NCBI GenBank assembly: GCA_003508835.1
Contig: PUFA01000022.1
Coordinates: 1,054,001 to 1,118,000 of the forward strand
From: Eonycteris spelaea
Lineage: Eukaryota > Chordata > Mammalia > Chiroptera > Pteropodidae
Direction: 5' to 3'
DNA length: 64,000 nucleotides
Below, piece after piece: positions 23,436-35,284 of the stretch. The notes beneath the pieces were generated by a model. That model ran no database searches and had not been told where the DNA came from. It saw only the letters and a program-made list of their open reading frames with translations. Position 1 is the first letter of the stretch, and the number at the start of each line of letters is the position of its first letter. Made by a program: the position numbers and the translations under genes.

Positions 23436-26177
23436 ATTTGTAAAACTCTTGAACCCACCTCCGCGGGATCCGCAGGGGGTGAGGTAACCATCACTTCCTT
23501 TCCCAGGCCTGCCCAGCAGTAGCCTGGGTCCTGGAATTAACCGGCCAGGTAATCTAACCCTTCTTTATGTTACTTATAAACTTTTTTTCTTCTGTTGTAA
23601 TAGAGCCCAGTTTGCCAGCAACGGGTACTTCCCATTTAGTCATTTCTTCTACAGAACACTTATTAAGGTGACGGACCGTTCTAAACACATGAGACAATGC
23701 CTGTGAAATGCCTGAAACAAACAGGCCCCATGCGGCAGATTTTCTCACAGAAGCAACCCGGAGGCACAGAACAGAATGCCTCTGGAACAAAAACAAACAA
23801 GCAATTACCTGAGCTGCTTCCTGTGGGGAACTCAGCGTCCTACCACCCATGGTGATGACTCCTGATTCTTTGGGAGGAGTTGCATCATTCTAAGGAAATT
23901 CATTCCTGTTTCTCAACAAATGCACATTTTAGTTTCTTGGACAGAAAACTCTATGTTTTTGTTTAAGTTTATTTTTCTCTCGCTACTTTGCTTCCTTTGT
24001 TTTTTTTAAAAAAATAAATGTTAAATATGGACTTTTGAAAGGTGATGCAGAAGATTGAGTGGTGGTTGTCATAGGCTGTTTGAGGGGAGACATCTGTGAG
24101 TATAAGAAGCATCTGGAAGGTTTGTGATGTGGGTTGCCTGTATCGTCTTCTGGGCTTCAAGATTAACCAATGGCTTCTAGAATTTAATTGAGCCAGGCTT
24201 TATTTAAGTTGCAGATGTTCATGGTTATTAGTCTGGTACAGATCCTATCTGATGAATCTGCTCTTGGTTTCTCTCTCTGTATTTCAATACCTCTTCCTTT
24301 CTTACATTAGTCTAAAGTCTTTGAGAATACTATACGAATGGAGCCTTGCAATAAATCATATTTGGAGAGATCAGTGAGAATAGTTCTTGCAAGTTCATGA
24401 AGTGAAATAATAGGTATATCTATCCTCAGCCAATAAAAGTCTACTGTATGAATTGATAATTCATTATAATTTTTAGAGTACTATCAGGCCTGATTTTGTA
24501 TTCTTCCATTTTTTTATTAGATAAAATGCTAGTCATTTTGCTCTTTGTGCCCTCTGAGACTTCAGACTCAAATTTTAACTTTAGCTTTTTCATGTAAGAA
24601 GAATTATCAATTCATGCTGTGATTTAATAGGAAATTTACTTAAATTAAAAAACCTCAAGTTTCAGTTTTCCTGAAAATTGGTGCATTTGTTATTTTAGTA
24701 ATGGTAGTTTTAACCCAAATAATTTCATGGACTTTAATGTTTAAGAGGAAACTGCTAACTTCCAAAAGTATATTTTTGATATACGAGTTAGAGACAAATT
24801 CGAGGTATTATGCACTCTCCACCCATTTCAGATTTTGAAAGAAAGTCTTTGAAGTTTCATCTCATAAATAGTATTTTTTTAGTAGCTTCTGAAAAATATC
24901 TCACAAATACTGAGAGAAAAGCCTTGAAGGGGTCTGTGATTATGAATTATTATTCTCTATCATACGGTTTGTTTCTCATACCCTCTGATGCTCGACAGTA
25001 AAAATAAAATGAAGTCCTTTAACTATGAAGTCCTTTAACCAACAAGGGCTCATTTTCTGCCCACTGCTCATAGAGATTAGGAGGCAACGTTCGACTTAGA
25101 GACTTGCGGTCTGATGGAGATGGGATGTCCAGAAATAGCAACGTTGCATTTAAAGTTGGAGATTGTGGGGTTGGCATTTCTGTCTAATTTGGCGGAGTAT
25201 CTGCAAACAGTTCCACATTTCTTCACCAGGAAGTCGGGCTGACTTGTGATGAAAGATGATAAAGACAAATCCTAAACAGGGCTTCCTGTTTGTTTAAACC
25301 TCCAACCCAAGAGAAAATCGCTTCCAGTCGCCCGGCGCAATCGTCTCTGCAGATTGCTAGCAGGCTGTTCGCCTTGTATTTGGCATTTCATTCTCGGTGG
25401 AAAAGGTGAAATCCCAAAGACTCGGTGGATTTTCGTTAGGAATCTGAAATCGGTGACCTTGAATTAACCTTCTGCTTGTAGCCCTTTCTTTTTAGTGAGC
25501 ATGTTGTTCAGTAATTCATATTAATTGATTATCTGCTTCCATGGACAGGCTCAGGATGGTTACAGTAAGGGTCGTAAAAGAAGGGAGTCCAGCTTCTGCC
25601 CCTGGCGCTCACTCTTACTAAAGAAAACCAGGTTAGAAGGAGACCCATGTAAATTTAAATTTAAAGGTGGGAACGACTCTGAAAGAATGATTAAATTATT
25701 CCTCTTCTAAGACAAGTACTGGTACAAAGTGAGATTTTTAATTTTGTGAAGGATTTTGGGATATAAAACAGTAGAAAAGTGAAGAAGAGACTTCAGAGAA
25801 GAGTGCAGACTTTGGAGAGAGACTTAGATGTTTTTCCTGGGATATCTGGACAATTTTGGGCAAGGGACTGAGAAATAGGAAATTTATCTCAGCTTTATTT
25901 GTATGGGAAAAATTTAATTTAAAGAGTTGCGCTAAAGATCCCTATTATGTATAATGAACTGGTTTGACTGTTACTAAATTTTTCCCCTAATATTCTTTAT
26001 ATTATAAACGTTATGACCAGTATGAAACATTTTTTTTTTTAAAGAAGAATATCAAGATTTGACACCCAGAGTAATTGATTTTCAGAAGACGAAAGATGCA
26101 ATTACGTTAAAACATGCAATGTAAGTTACGGGAGTAATGACAATACTCTGACTGTTAGTGACGTGGATGATAATTGC
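23436..26177. other. Non-coding unique sequence
   Basis: Mostly AT-rich sequence with no repeat family recognised. At 25009-25040 a 16-base unit ('atgaagtcctttaac' plus one base) is tandemly doubled. The 25080-25480 part is more balanced in composition, retains CpGs and looks like single-copy sequence. No exon or RNA gene can be supported. Confidence 0.4.
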
Positions 26178-26370
26178 CAGCATGTATTGAGCACGTACTT
26201 CGTTCTGATGACCTTGCTGAGGCTGTACTGGTGGCGGGTCCTCGTTCACCCCTGGGAACGACCCTAGGACGCAGGTGAGATGTACCGTGTAAGAGGAGAA
26301 ACTGGGGCAAAGGTTAAGAAATTTCTCCAGAGTCCATGTCAGTTTTTGTGCTTTAAGCCTCTGCTCAAGT
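26178..26370 (-). mobile_element. MIR SINE, antisense
   Basis: Antisense MIR order is visible: 'attgagcacgtact', a decayed 'gaggagaaactgggg' block, 'ttaagaaatttctccagagtc', then a tail where the tRNA-like head would lie. It is heavily mutated. Confidence 0.6.
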
Positions 26371-29169
26371 CTTCTGGAGGACATTTTGACTTCTTCCTTG
26401 CTTTCCGAATTTTCGTCTACTTTCATTTGTTTTTCTCATTTCCGTCTAATTTTCTCCCTTGATTTCTGAACCCCTCTTTCATTTCCTCATAACCCGTCCT
26501 TGGTCATCGTAAATTTTCTCATTTGATAGGTGGTTCCAGGAATACTTCGGTTGCTGTTGTACTCAAAATCTAATGCATGGACGGTAGCATTTTTCACTGT
26601 TACAGTCTAAGGAAGATATGAATATGATAGATACGTGTATTTCGTTTGATCGGAAATTGAAGTAAACATCAACCGAAGCCTGGCATAATTCTTTTTATAA
26701 TGAGACACAAAAGTTATGGAGGAATGCCATTTATTGCTTAAAGCATTTGTCTACGCGCGCACACACGTGCACACATTCCTATTTTTTCTGGGAAACGAAT
26801 GGTAGAGGTTCTGTCCTAAAAGGTAGACAACAGATCCGGGCATATCAGAGAAGCGCGGCGAATTCTCCCACCACACGTGAACTGTCTTAGAGCACAAGGG
26901 TTCCATGTCCTTTTCTGCCCACTTGTGTCAGTGTTTGACACCTCCTGTGGCAGAATCTTCTGAATTCTTAGCCTACAGATATGTACAGATAGATAGTCTA
27001 TCAGAAACGTCTCTTTAGAACGTGGAACTAACTTTACAATTTGGAGTGCTGGTGGGCTTGGTCACATCATTCATTTAGACCTTTAAACTCAGAAGCTCCA
27101 TAGGGGGCCACTGTCCTGTGTGATGCTCATTATTTTCAAAGGGACCTGTGACCAGGTGGAAGGTCAGGCTGCCATTGGAGAGAATCTGCTGAGTAACAGT
27201 CTCATTGGGAAATTACGCTCTGCGTGGCTGTACGAGTAATTCAAAAGGTGGCTTGCCCTGATCAGACCAAAAAAAAAAAAAATCTCAAATTGCTCTATTT
27301 ATCTCCTTAGTGTTCCCAAAGCCTTGTTATTTCAATGATTGCACAGCAACTTGGCCTACATGAAGTCTTTGACAAGGTCCAGCATCTCGAATTGTAAAAA
27401 TACTTTAGCTCAGGATCCAGAATGAAGCAGATTGGTAGAGTAAGCGTTTTTACATCACGTCTGACCCTTGCCAGTTAGCTGTTGATGATTTTGCCCCATA
27501 TGGAATTTGAGCCTACTGATTTTCCTTCTGGCCGCCGGAATAATTAATCTAAAGAAGTGAAAAAATGTACACGAATGCTTTTTGAATTGACTAGTAAGTG
27601 ATGTGTAATGCCGTGCATTCAGTAGAAATGATGTAGCAGAGTGTTTTCCTTTGACCCATCTTCTCTTGTCTTCCCTGGGCAGTTTATGGGTCAAGGGAGG
27701 AGGTAGGCTGGCACGGGTGGGCTTATAGCCCAGTGCCATCTTGTTATTAGATTATGGCTAAGCTTTGACCTATTTTTTATATACTGGGGTCCGCATACAA
27801 GTTTATTTGAAAAAAACAATCCCACTGCTAAAATTGTTTTAAACTATAGCAAGGGAATATTTGATAGCATGGAAAATCTCCACTTTATGTAACCTGAAAA
27901 ATAAAAAAGAGCTAATTATAAAACTAGAAGATGAAATCAGTTCTGTAAGAAAAAGAAAACAATGCCATGACAAGGAAGAACCATAAAACCAAAAAGGTTG
28001 GCTGGACTTACAATATTTTTTTTTGTGCGTAAGCTAAAAGATGGAAAAATAGATGCGCGAAATGCAAATAACGTGTCTGCACGGCTCCACTTGGCCACAC
28101 TCCTAAAGGTTGCAGGAAGTACTTACTGCTGAAGACGGGGAGAATTTATGTTAAAAATTAAATACAACGTGGGAGCAGGAAGGGGAAATTGCCTCGTTAA
28201 TTACCTGGCTGTCTTATCAGGGCTCTAAGCGTTTGGCTTTCTGAAATGCAGAGCAGGCCTCAGGGGCAGCGCTCAGCGTCTCTGGGCCAGGAGCGATGCA
28301 GGCTGAGTGACCGCATCATCCTTCGATCACTCTGTTTGTGTGTCTTACAGTGAGCGTGAGCCTGGGTGGCCGTGGTGCTGCTCGCTGTGAGAACACCTCT
28401 CAGCAGAGGTCCGAAGAGGGGCCATGCTTCCTCTGTCCTTTCTTCAGCCTGTGACGTGACGCATCTCAGGTGGCAGATGTTATTGTCTCTGTTGATCCTT
28501 TGCAGAATGAAGCATGTCAAATTTTTGTGATTGTAGTGAAAAACCCACACGGTCTATATTTAAAAAGAGAGGCAAATATTGCAAAAGTGATGTGGTGTAT
28601 TCAATTAAGATATTTATATGGCCTGGACCTTCTAGAAAATTAATTATTATGTGGAAGATATTTATTTTCCTAATTTAATGGCAGGTTTAACCTTAATCCC
28701 ATTTTTTTCTTAAATCTCTACATTCAAAACCTAATTTCTATCTCTTGATGTTCCAAAGGTATACTACTTAGTCAATTTATATAACATCCGAATGATGCAA
28801 CTGGTAGCCCAAATTAATATAATAAATTGCCATGATTATTTGCATACCTCATAAATCTTCCCTTGATCTTACAGAGTGAGACTTTAGAGTATGTAGGCTG
28901 ATAGCTAGAAAGTAAAATAATCTGTAGATCACAATAATAATGATAAGCATGGTCATAAAAATAGTAACAATACCATACTACTAAGAACAACAGTAATGAT
29001 AGTACTAAGATGTCCAGATTTTGTGTTTTTTGACAATAATGAAAGAGATAAGAGGCATAAAATACGGTCATGTAAATACTGCCAGGTAGGGCAGAAAGAA
29101 CACACTGGTACCCAGATGAGGGAACCGAGACGTAGCCAGGTCCGGGGAGTTGACTAAAATCGCCACTTC
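26371..29169. other. Non-coding sequence, mostly unique
   Basis: Includes an alternating purine-pyrimidine tract at 26751-26774 and a 14-base A run near 27270. A compact repeat-free stretch at 28120-28260 has 'gttaattacctgg' homeodomain-type cores. The 28800-29060 part is A/T-rich low complexity. No gene recognised. Confidence 0.4.
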
Positions 29170-29460
29170 TAAGAGCGATGGAGAGCCGGATTAGGACCAG
29201 GCTGCCCGATTTTGATCCGGCGCGTTATGGACCCAGCTTCCTTCCGCCGAGCTGGCGGGGCTCCCTCTGCGTCCTGTGTCCTTGCTCTTGGGAGCTGTGC
29301 TGTCACCGGCAGCCCAAGGCCAGCGCTCCATGCTCCTCTGCCCCCTCCGGCGCTCTCAGATCTGGCGGGAATGAATAAGAAGCCGCCCCTCATCAAAAAA
29401 ACGGCTGTGCCGCCGCCCTTTTGTTGAAATCTGCTGGGTGGATGCCCCGGCGCTTCCAGT
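29170..29460. promoter_or_regulatory. Small CpG-rich tract
   Basis: By hand count about 20 CpGs in roughly 290 bp, clearly above the surroundings, in sequence of moderately high GC. It is short for a CpG island. Stop-poor frames (116 codons on the minus strand at 29169-29519) are explained by the composition. It may be a minor promoter or enhancer-type island, or simply GC-rich sequence. Confidence 0.3.
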
Positions 29461-29864
29461 GAGTGGCACGTAGGGGCAGGAGGAGGAATTGAAGAGAAAA
29501 GGAGGACGGTGGCTGACATCCAAGTCTTTATTGGAAAGATGGAAGTAACAGCCGATTGCCATTTGAGTGGCGTCTAGATCTCAGTGGGACCGAAACCATG
29601 CTGACCATGGGGCACAAGCCACACGGGGCGGCAGGGGGTTCGGAAAGGGCAACAGCCTTCCTGCTGGATGCGAATGCGCCCATTCGATGGAAGGAGCTCA
29701 AGGGCGATGACTTCCCCCGGCCACTTGCTTACACAGAGAAGAGGCAGAAAGTCATTACTGAGTACTCGCGAGAGACCCTAGACACCGTGTACAATGCACC
29801 CAAGGCCACGTGGCCTGTGAGCGGTCACAGCTGCAGGACCACAACCGGACCGAGGATGCAGAAT
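29461..29864. other. Non-coding sequence, no recognised feature
   Basis: Contains most of a 156-codon plus-strand frame (29556-30026) whose end runs into a MIR. I recognise no protein family in it, and its end being SINE-derived argues against a gene. Confidence 0.4.
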
Positions 29865-30030
29865 CAGAAGCCCTGGACTCCGGTGCCAACTCCACGTCCT
29901 TCTTTTCTTTACCTTCCTGAGCCCCGGGTCCTGCTCTGTAAAAGGAAACGTAAAATCACATCTCGTAGGGTGTCCGGAGGACCCGATGAGTTAACAGAGG
30001 ATTTGAAAACAGTCAAAGAATGTTAGAGCA
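29865..30030 (+). mobile_element. MIR SINE, sense
   Basis: MIR order is clear: 'agccctggactccgg', 'ccttcctgagccccgggtcctgctctgtaaaa' (broken by substitutions), 'catctcgtagggtg', 'gatgagttaacag'. It is moderately diverged. Confidence 0.7.
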
Positions 30031-32568
30031 TTTATTGGTTTATTTAGGAGGTTATGTATGATGCCAACTAGTACATGAGGGGATTGTTCTGGCTTTCCTG
30101 AAAAGGTCTGACAACTAGAGCAGCAGGAGCATTGAAATGACTTCACTGTTCCATGTACATGGACGGGCAGCTAAGTTCACAGAGTGTCTTCTGGGATAGC
30201 AATCTTGTGTGTTCTTGGTAGACCTAAATCATGTTGATCTTCTTTTACTTTTTTTTTTCTTTTTTTCCTGAAATAATTAGAATAAAATCTACAAATTCTC
30301 ACTTTCTTTAAGGAAAATAGGGCTATTTCTCAGTAAATCAAGATGCTCAAACACAGCCTGAAATTAACTGTTAGTTTTGAGTGTGTCTTTTGAGAGTCAA
30401 AATCCAGGGGACTATTGGAAGAGGAAGCCATGGGGACTGGTGAGGGCATTGCATGTCCCAGGCTGTGAGAGACTGGGACTGTGCTTACTGCCTAGGCTTT
30501 CCTGCCTCTCATTATATTTGAATAGTGCCAATGGGAGAACATTTTGGGCGGGAGGGTGGAGGAAGGAGAAAGAATTTAAGGATTATAGATTGATTTGCTA
30601 TCATTCCCGTGAGAAAAATAATCAGATTCACTTTTATCTCTCCCAAGCACTTTTGTATTTGGTGGGAAAAAAATGAGGACATCATCATCCTTTCTCGAGT
30701 TTTATCTTTTCTTAGATTTTCGCTTTCCAAAAATCTCTTAAAGCTTCCAATCTTTTTAAGCCTGAGCATTTTAAGAGACAGGAAGTTTCTTCCATGAGAG
30801 GGGGTATGTTCTAGACTTACTTGTGGCCAGGATCTGAAAGAAAGACGTCCGTTTTGTACCCTCAAAGCAGAGATTCCCCACCCCCCTCTGTTCAGCCAGT
30901 TGTAGGCAAGGGTCTACGCCTTTAATTTCAGAGGCAAGAAAATACCAAAGTGGACGCCTTTGGCAGGTTCGCCGGAGGCCGGCACCAGGCCTGCCGGGCT
31001 GGCCCGCAGTGGCTTCCAGAGTTCAGAGTGACAGGAAGCTGGGGCCGAGCTGTCTGGTCATTAGTCAGGAACGAAGGACGCTGTGATTAGTCCCTGCAGC
31101 CCTGGAGAATGTGCTCATATCTGGCGCAGGGGACAGAAAGGTCTCAGAACGTGCCAGACACTTGGTCGTCAGCCCTTCCATCCTCCCATCACTCAGGAAG
31201 TTAGAAAGAAAATAAAAACAAACTAAAAAAATATTTTTCAAAACACCCAAGTTGTTTCTTTCATTTTCCATGTCCTTCTACAGCACAGTTTTATTTATTT
31301 TTATTTTTATTTTTTTAACATTCGAAGGAAATGCTCAGGGTGCTGAGAAATATCAGTGCATGTCACACGCAAACCTTGGCCTTCCTCTGAGCATGAGAAA
31401 ACCAGGAAATAAACGATATTCTGATTCAACTTTCTCAGGAAAATGGATGGTATTAACAAAACAGCAATGAATTCGTGAAGCTGTCAGCCTTCTCTTGAGG
31501 CCGCAGGGAAAAAGGTCGGTTGGGGTGGGGTGCCATGGGCCACTGGGTCTCGGGAAGTAACAAGTCACCCACACGGCAAGAAGGGCCAGGAGACTGGCCT
31601 CCTGTGATAGCGGCCACTTCCTTCTTAGCTGTGCTCTGCGGGCCCGGGTAATCACCCAGCGGGGCTAGGGATCAAGTGACTGGAGTGCCGAAGGATTAAG
31701 AGCAATTCTATCCCTTTGGCCTGGACGTTGGAATTTTCATTAAAATGACCTTGGGTGTGGTGAGAAAGGAATTCAGGCAACAGGGATCAAGTCTTCAACA
31801 TCTTACCTGGGAAAACATCGAAAGGTCCCCTTTCAGAAAGAGCCTTCTTTCTGGGCCTCAACAGAGCTGTCACAGTTGTTTTTCTAAGTGTTTCTCACAT
31901 GGGATTAGCCTGAAGATACGTGAAAAGCGAGGCGTTTGAAGGGTCTTAGGTAGGAAGAATGAGGGGGAAAGATGAACTGCGATAAGCGAGGGGCAGGCCA
32001 GACCTGTCACACTTCCCAGGCTCTGTGAGGAGTGACTGTCTGGAGACCGACCTCCTCCCTTCCCTGACCCCTCTGCCTTCAGGGGAGGAGCTGGCGCGCC
32101 CTCTGCTCATCGTCACTGTGTTGCTGTGAAGAGCGCTGTCTGCACGTAGACCGCGCTGGTCTTGCAGAGGTGGGAGTGTGGGTCAGGTCGTGGACAGACT
32201 GGCTGCAAGCCCGAGACTCAGAATGGTAAACTGGAGAAAAGGCAGAAACCCCGGGAATTAAATGGTTCCCCAAATGGGAGGACTCGGTAGAGAAAGCAGT
32301 TCGGTGATGACGAATGAGTTTGTGAAAAGAGAATGGATTTCTCAGCGTGGCTCGTGTGCCTGTGGACTCAGGGGATGGGTGGGCAGCAGGCCCCCATCTA
32401 GGCCACTGAGGAAACCAATAGACTCAGGCCGGGAAGTGGTAACGCCAGGGCAGTGGGATAGGACTGGACAGAATTGCAAGGGAGCTTTGCTGGTCTTCTG
32501 TTTGTTAGTTTGTCTGTTTGTTTGCTTTCAATTACAGTTGACCTTTTCGGACTTTCTCTATGCCCATT
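30031..32568. other. Non-coding sequence, mostly unique
   Basis: No recognisable gene or repeat family, apart from short T-rich stretches near 30249-30270 and 31288-31318. Minus- and plus-strand frames of about 100 to 117 codons have no domain features. Confidence 0.4.
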
Positions 32569-32698
32569 GTCTCAGTCAGCCCAGGTTGCCATAACAAAAT
32601 ACCACAGACTGAGTGGCTTAAAAAACAAAAATTTATCTTTCCTGGTGTATTTACATGAAGAGAAAGAGAGAGAGAGGGGGAGAGAGAGACAGACAGAC

Positions 32699-32738
<40 letters not shown>

Positions 32739-32894
32739 TCTTATAAGGCTGCTAATCCTATTGGATCAGGGCCACACCATTGTGACCTTATTTAACCTTA
32801 ATACCCTCCTAAAGGTCCTATTCCAAATACAGTCACATTGGAGGTTAGGGCTTCACAATATGAATTTTGGGGGTCACAATTTACTCCATAGCAC
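32569..32894 (-). mobile_element. MaLR LTR (MST/MLT1 type), antisense
   Basis: The left end has 'gttgccataacaaaatacca', then 'cagactgagtggctta'. The right end has 'tcttataaggctgctaatcc', 'tccaaatacagtcacattgg' and 'atgaattttgggggtcac'. These are the recognised ends of MaLR LTRs read in reverse. The middle is largely replaced by a GA-rich microsatellite. It is a solitary, non-coding LTR. Confidence 0.75.
32658..32736. repeat. (GA)n/(CAGA)n microsatellite inside the MaLR LTR
   Basis: Polypurine GA repeats with a short ACAG-repeat interruption near 32690-32705, then about 16 uninterrupted AG units. It is embedded in, and apparently expanded within, the LTR. Confidence 0.95.
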
Positions 32895-33299
32895 TCACTG
32901 TGGCGTGGATCTTGGCATCTACCATGTCTAGGATCATCCATGCTCAATTCTTTAACCAGCAGGACCCAGTTTTATCATGTGAAGGGTCTTCTTTTTCCAT
33001 CAAAGACTGGCATGATGAGGAGGTGGGACCTGGTCCTACACTGGCCATCAGAGTGACAGCAATTAAATTTGGCCTCTGAGACTCATGAATAATTATGGGG
33101 CTACAGGCTTCTAATGTAACCATCACAGTCATCATCATCATCATAGCTACATATATGATAAAGTCTGTGCCAGATAAATCATATATTGTTAGTGATCTTT
33201 TCTGATTTGAGAGACCAAGGAAGTGACCGTCTGTTTGATGACAGAAGCTCTAAAATGCTACGGCTCGAGTTTTCTGAGGCCAGATTTTCAATGATGGGC
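32895..33299. other. Non-coding sequence with a short (ATC)n run
   Basis: Unassigned sequence with an ATC trinucleotide run at 33129-33144. It may include the 5' part of the next MaLR LTR. Confidence 0.35.
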
Positions 33300-33535
33300 A
33301 TCGGAGAACTTGAGAAAGCATTTTGCAGAGTGTGAGAGAGAAAAACAGCAAATTAGGAAGACAGACCGGAGGAGATTGTCAGAGAATCAAGGCCCCCCTG
33401 AGGCGCAGCCCCAATCCTATACATTGGTTTTGAGAGACACCATTTTTAATAGAATAAAATATCCTTTGTGTTTAAGCTACAGATTTTATCATGCTTGTAT
33501 AAGGGAGTCTGAACTAATATATATTGTCGACCCCT
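33300..33535 (+). mobile_element. Possible MaLR (MLT1-like) LTR 3' end, sense
   Basis: The pattern 'aataaaatatcctttgtgtttaagctac' followed by 'gagtctgaactaatata' resembles the MLT1-type LTR end (poly-A signal, 'tttaagccac', then 'ctgaactaatac'). The 5' part is not recognisable. Confidence 0.4.
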
Positions 33536-34059
33536 TTTGTAAAGAAAAAGATAGAAAGTGATTGTGAAAGGGGCTCATAATTAGAGGATATAGAAAAATG
33601 GCTTATTCCATTTTTGCCTCAAGCGGGCCTTTCCAAACTCTTTTGGGATGAGATAATTTTACCATCAATCACAAATCAAAGTGGAAAGACCTTGTATCCA
33701 TACTTAACGGATTGTCCCCCAAAATGCCCCTGATTGAGAATGCTAAATAGATATGTATATCCATATGATAATGTTATATTAAATCCTGTATTATACTACA
33801 CCGTTGTACCATATTCTCATACTATTATACCATTTTATAATAGGCCTGCTTGCTTTTCTAAACCTTGTAAATACCTCTCTTTCTTTCTTCATTTTTATAA
33901 CTTGGGAAGAGGAAGGAAGTATTTGGTTCTTTTCTATACTATATTTCACGCTGTGTTTATGTCACAATAGAAAAAATTAAACCTTGATGTAATCACTAGA
34001 TTATTATTTTTTTCCACCCTGGGGGAAGGAATTAAAAAATTCCATCAAGAGGAAAGTCA
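33536..34059. other. AT-rich non-coding sequence
   Basis: A/T-rich with TATA-type low complexity at 33750-33840. No feature supported. Confidence 0.35.
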
Positions 34060-34240
34060 ACAGGTGTGTGATTGTGTACTTAGAAAATCTGGAATAATCT
34101 ACACGCATACACTATTTTATAAATTTAACAAGGTCACTGGATAAAATATCAATACATAAAAATTGATTGTCTTCCAACATACCAGCCCAAACCAAATAGT
34201 ACATGAAATTCTAAAAGATACCATGCAGAAAAGAGTTAAC
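34060..34240 (+). mobile_element. L1 ORF2 fragment, sense
   Basis: It reads 'tgtacttagaaaatctgga', then a decayed 'aacaaggtcactggataaaatatcaatacataaaaattgattg' block, in the order found just after the L1 reverse transcriptase core. It is short, truncated on both sides and inactive. It lies further along ORF2 than the L1 that starts at 34.83 kb, so the two are probably separate insertions. Confidence 0.65.
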
Positions 34241-34249
34241 ACAGAAGAC

Positions 34250-34715
34250 CTGAAAATGGCCTATTCGCAAGGCTGGCCTTCAGCTGTCGTCTGGGAACTT
34301 GGGGTTTGGGAGGGTTCTGGTGACCCTGACTGGTGAGAGAGGTTGCTTGCGCCCAAACTGTGCAAACGTGTGGTTTGTTCTAAACCTCCGCTTTCCTCGC
34401 AAAAGGCCGGTACTTTGGTGCATTGGGCACTGGGTCCCTAACGAGCTCCTCTGGTAGGCATCATTTACCCATGTTGTCACGACTTACTGCTGGGGAATGT
34501 GGTGCGTCCCACGAGACTCCCTTAGAGGGGACCCTGGGAAGCACATCCTTGATTTCTCATGGACTTCGCTCCACGCTCCTTTTCCTTCTGCTGATCTTGC
34601 TGTATTTTCTTTTGCAGTTATGCCATAGCCATGACAATGACCAGAGACACGACCCATATGTTGGGTCCCCTGAGTCCATCTAGAGAATCATTGTAATGGT
34701 GGGAGGGGGTGGCAT
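34250..34715 (+). mobile_element. Solitary ERV LTR (class I-like), sense
   Basis: The right part shows an R/U5-like end: 'tgttgggtcccctgagtcc', then 'ctagagaatcattg'. Upstream lie GC/CT-rich U3-like blocks such as 'ggtttgggagggttctggtgaccc' and 'attgggcactgggtccct'. The usual poly-A signal seems mutated ('ttatgccatagcc'). No gag, pol or env sequence is attached. The family name is not assigned. Confidence 0.5.
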
Positions 34716-34799
34716 ATAGAGAGAAACTAATAGGTCCCATTCTTATACCAGAAAAAAAAAAATGTTTAAAATCAGTGGTCCATGTTTCCACTTTAAGCT

Positions 34800-34827
<28 letters not shown>
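34800..34827. repeat. 28-base A homopolymer
   Basis: An uninterrupted A run immediately upstream of recognisable L1 ORF2 sequence. It could be the tail of another retroposon or a microsatellite grown at the L1 edge. No SINE body is recognisable before it. Confidence 0.9.
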
Positions 34828-34830
<3 letters not shown>

Positions 34831-34934
34831 AAACCAAAGTAATAAGAAGGAAAGAAACAAGAAAGCACAGAGACCGATAAAATGTAGAGCAGACTAGCAA
34901 AAGGAACTTGGTAGATATGCTTAAATTAAGGATT
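34828..34934 (+). mobile_element. L1 ORF2 fragment, sense, left part of a split element
   Basis: Text such as 'aaaaccaaagtaataagaaggaaa' and 'gcagactagcaaaagg' fits L1 ORF2 upstream of the reverse transcriptase. The same L1 resumes at about 35285 after an LTR insertion. Confidence 0.6.
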
Positions 34935-35284
34935 TTGAAGTGGAGAGGTTATCCAGAGTTATCTGGGTGGATCCTAAATGTCCTCGCAGGTGGTCTTGTA
35001 AGAGGAACTGCGGAGGAGGAATGCGACAAGGAAGTCAGAAATTCTAGTGAGGTGACCATCAACTGATCATAAGCAAGAGCCCGCCAGAAACTGGAAGAGG
35101 CAAGAAATGGATTTTCCCCTTGAGCCTCCAGAAGGAACCAGCCCTGCAGACACCTTGATCTTGGCCCCATAAGACTCATTTCACACTTCCGGTTTCCAGA
35201 ATGTAGAGGATACATTTCTGTTGTTTTAAGCCACTGCATCTGGGGTAATTTGTTCTCGCAGCCATGGGAACCAATCCAAACCCC
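34935..35284 (+). mobile_element. MaLR (MLT1-like) LTR inserted into the L1
   Basis: The sense LTR blocks are 'gagttatctgggtggatcc', 'gtggtcttgtaagagg', 'ctggaagaggcaagaaatgg', 'gagcctccagaaggaacc', 'cctgcagacaccttgatct' and 'tgttgttttaagccactgca', ending 'ggtaatttgttctcgcagcc'. The poly-A signal is decayed. It interrupts L1 ORF2 text that continues on both sides. A long minus-strand frame (34949-35461, 170 codons) is antisense to this LTR and the L1 and is not a gene. Confidence 0.7.

Noticed and set aside
29556..30026. 156-codon plus-strand frame
   Set aside because: The end is inside a MIR SINE, and no protein family is recognisable.
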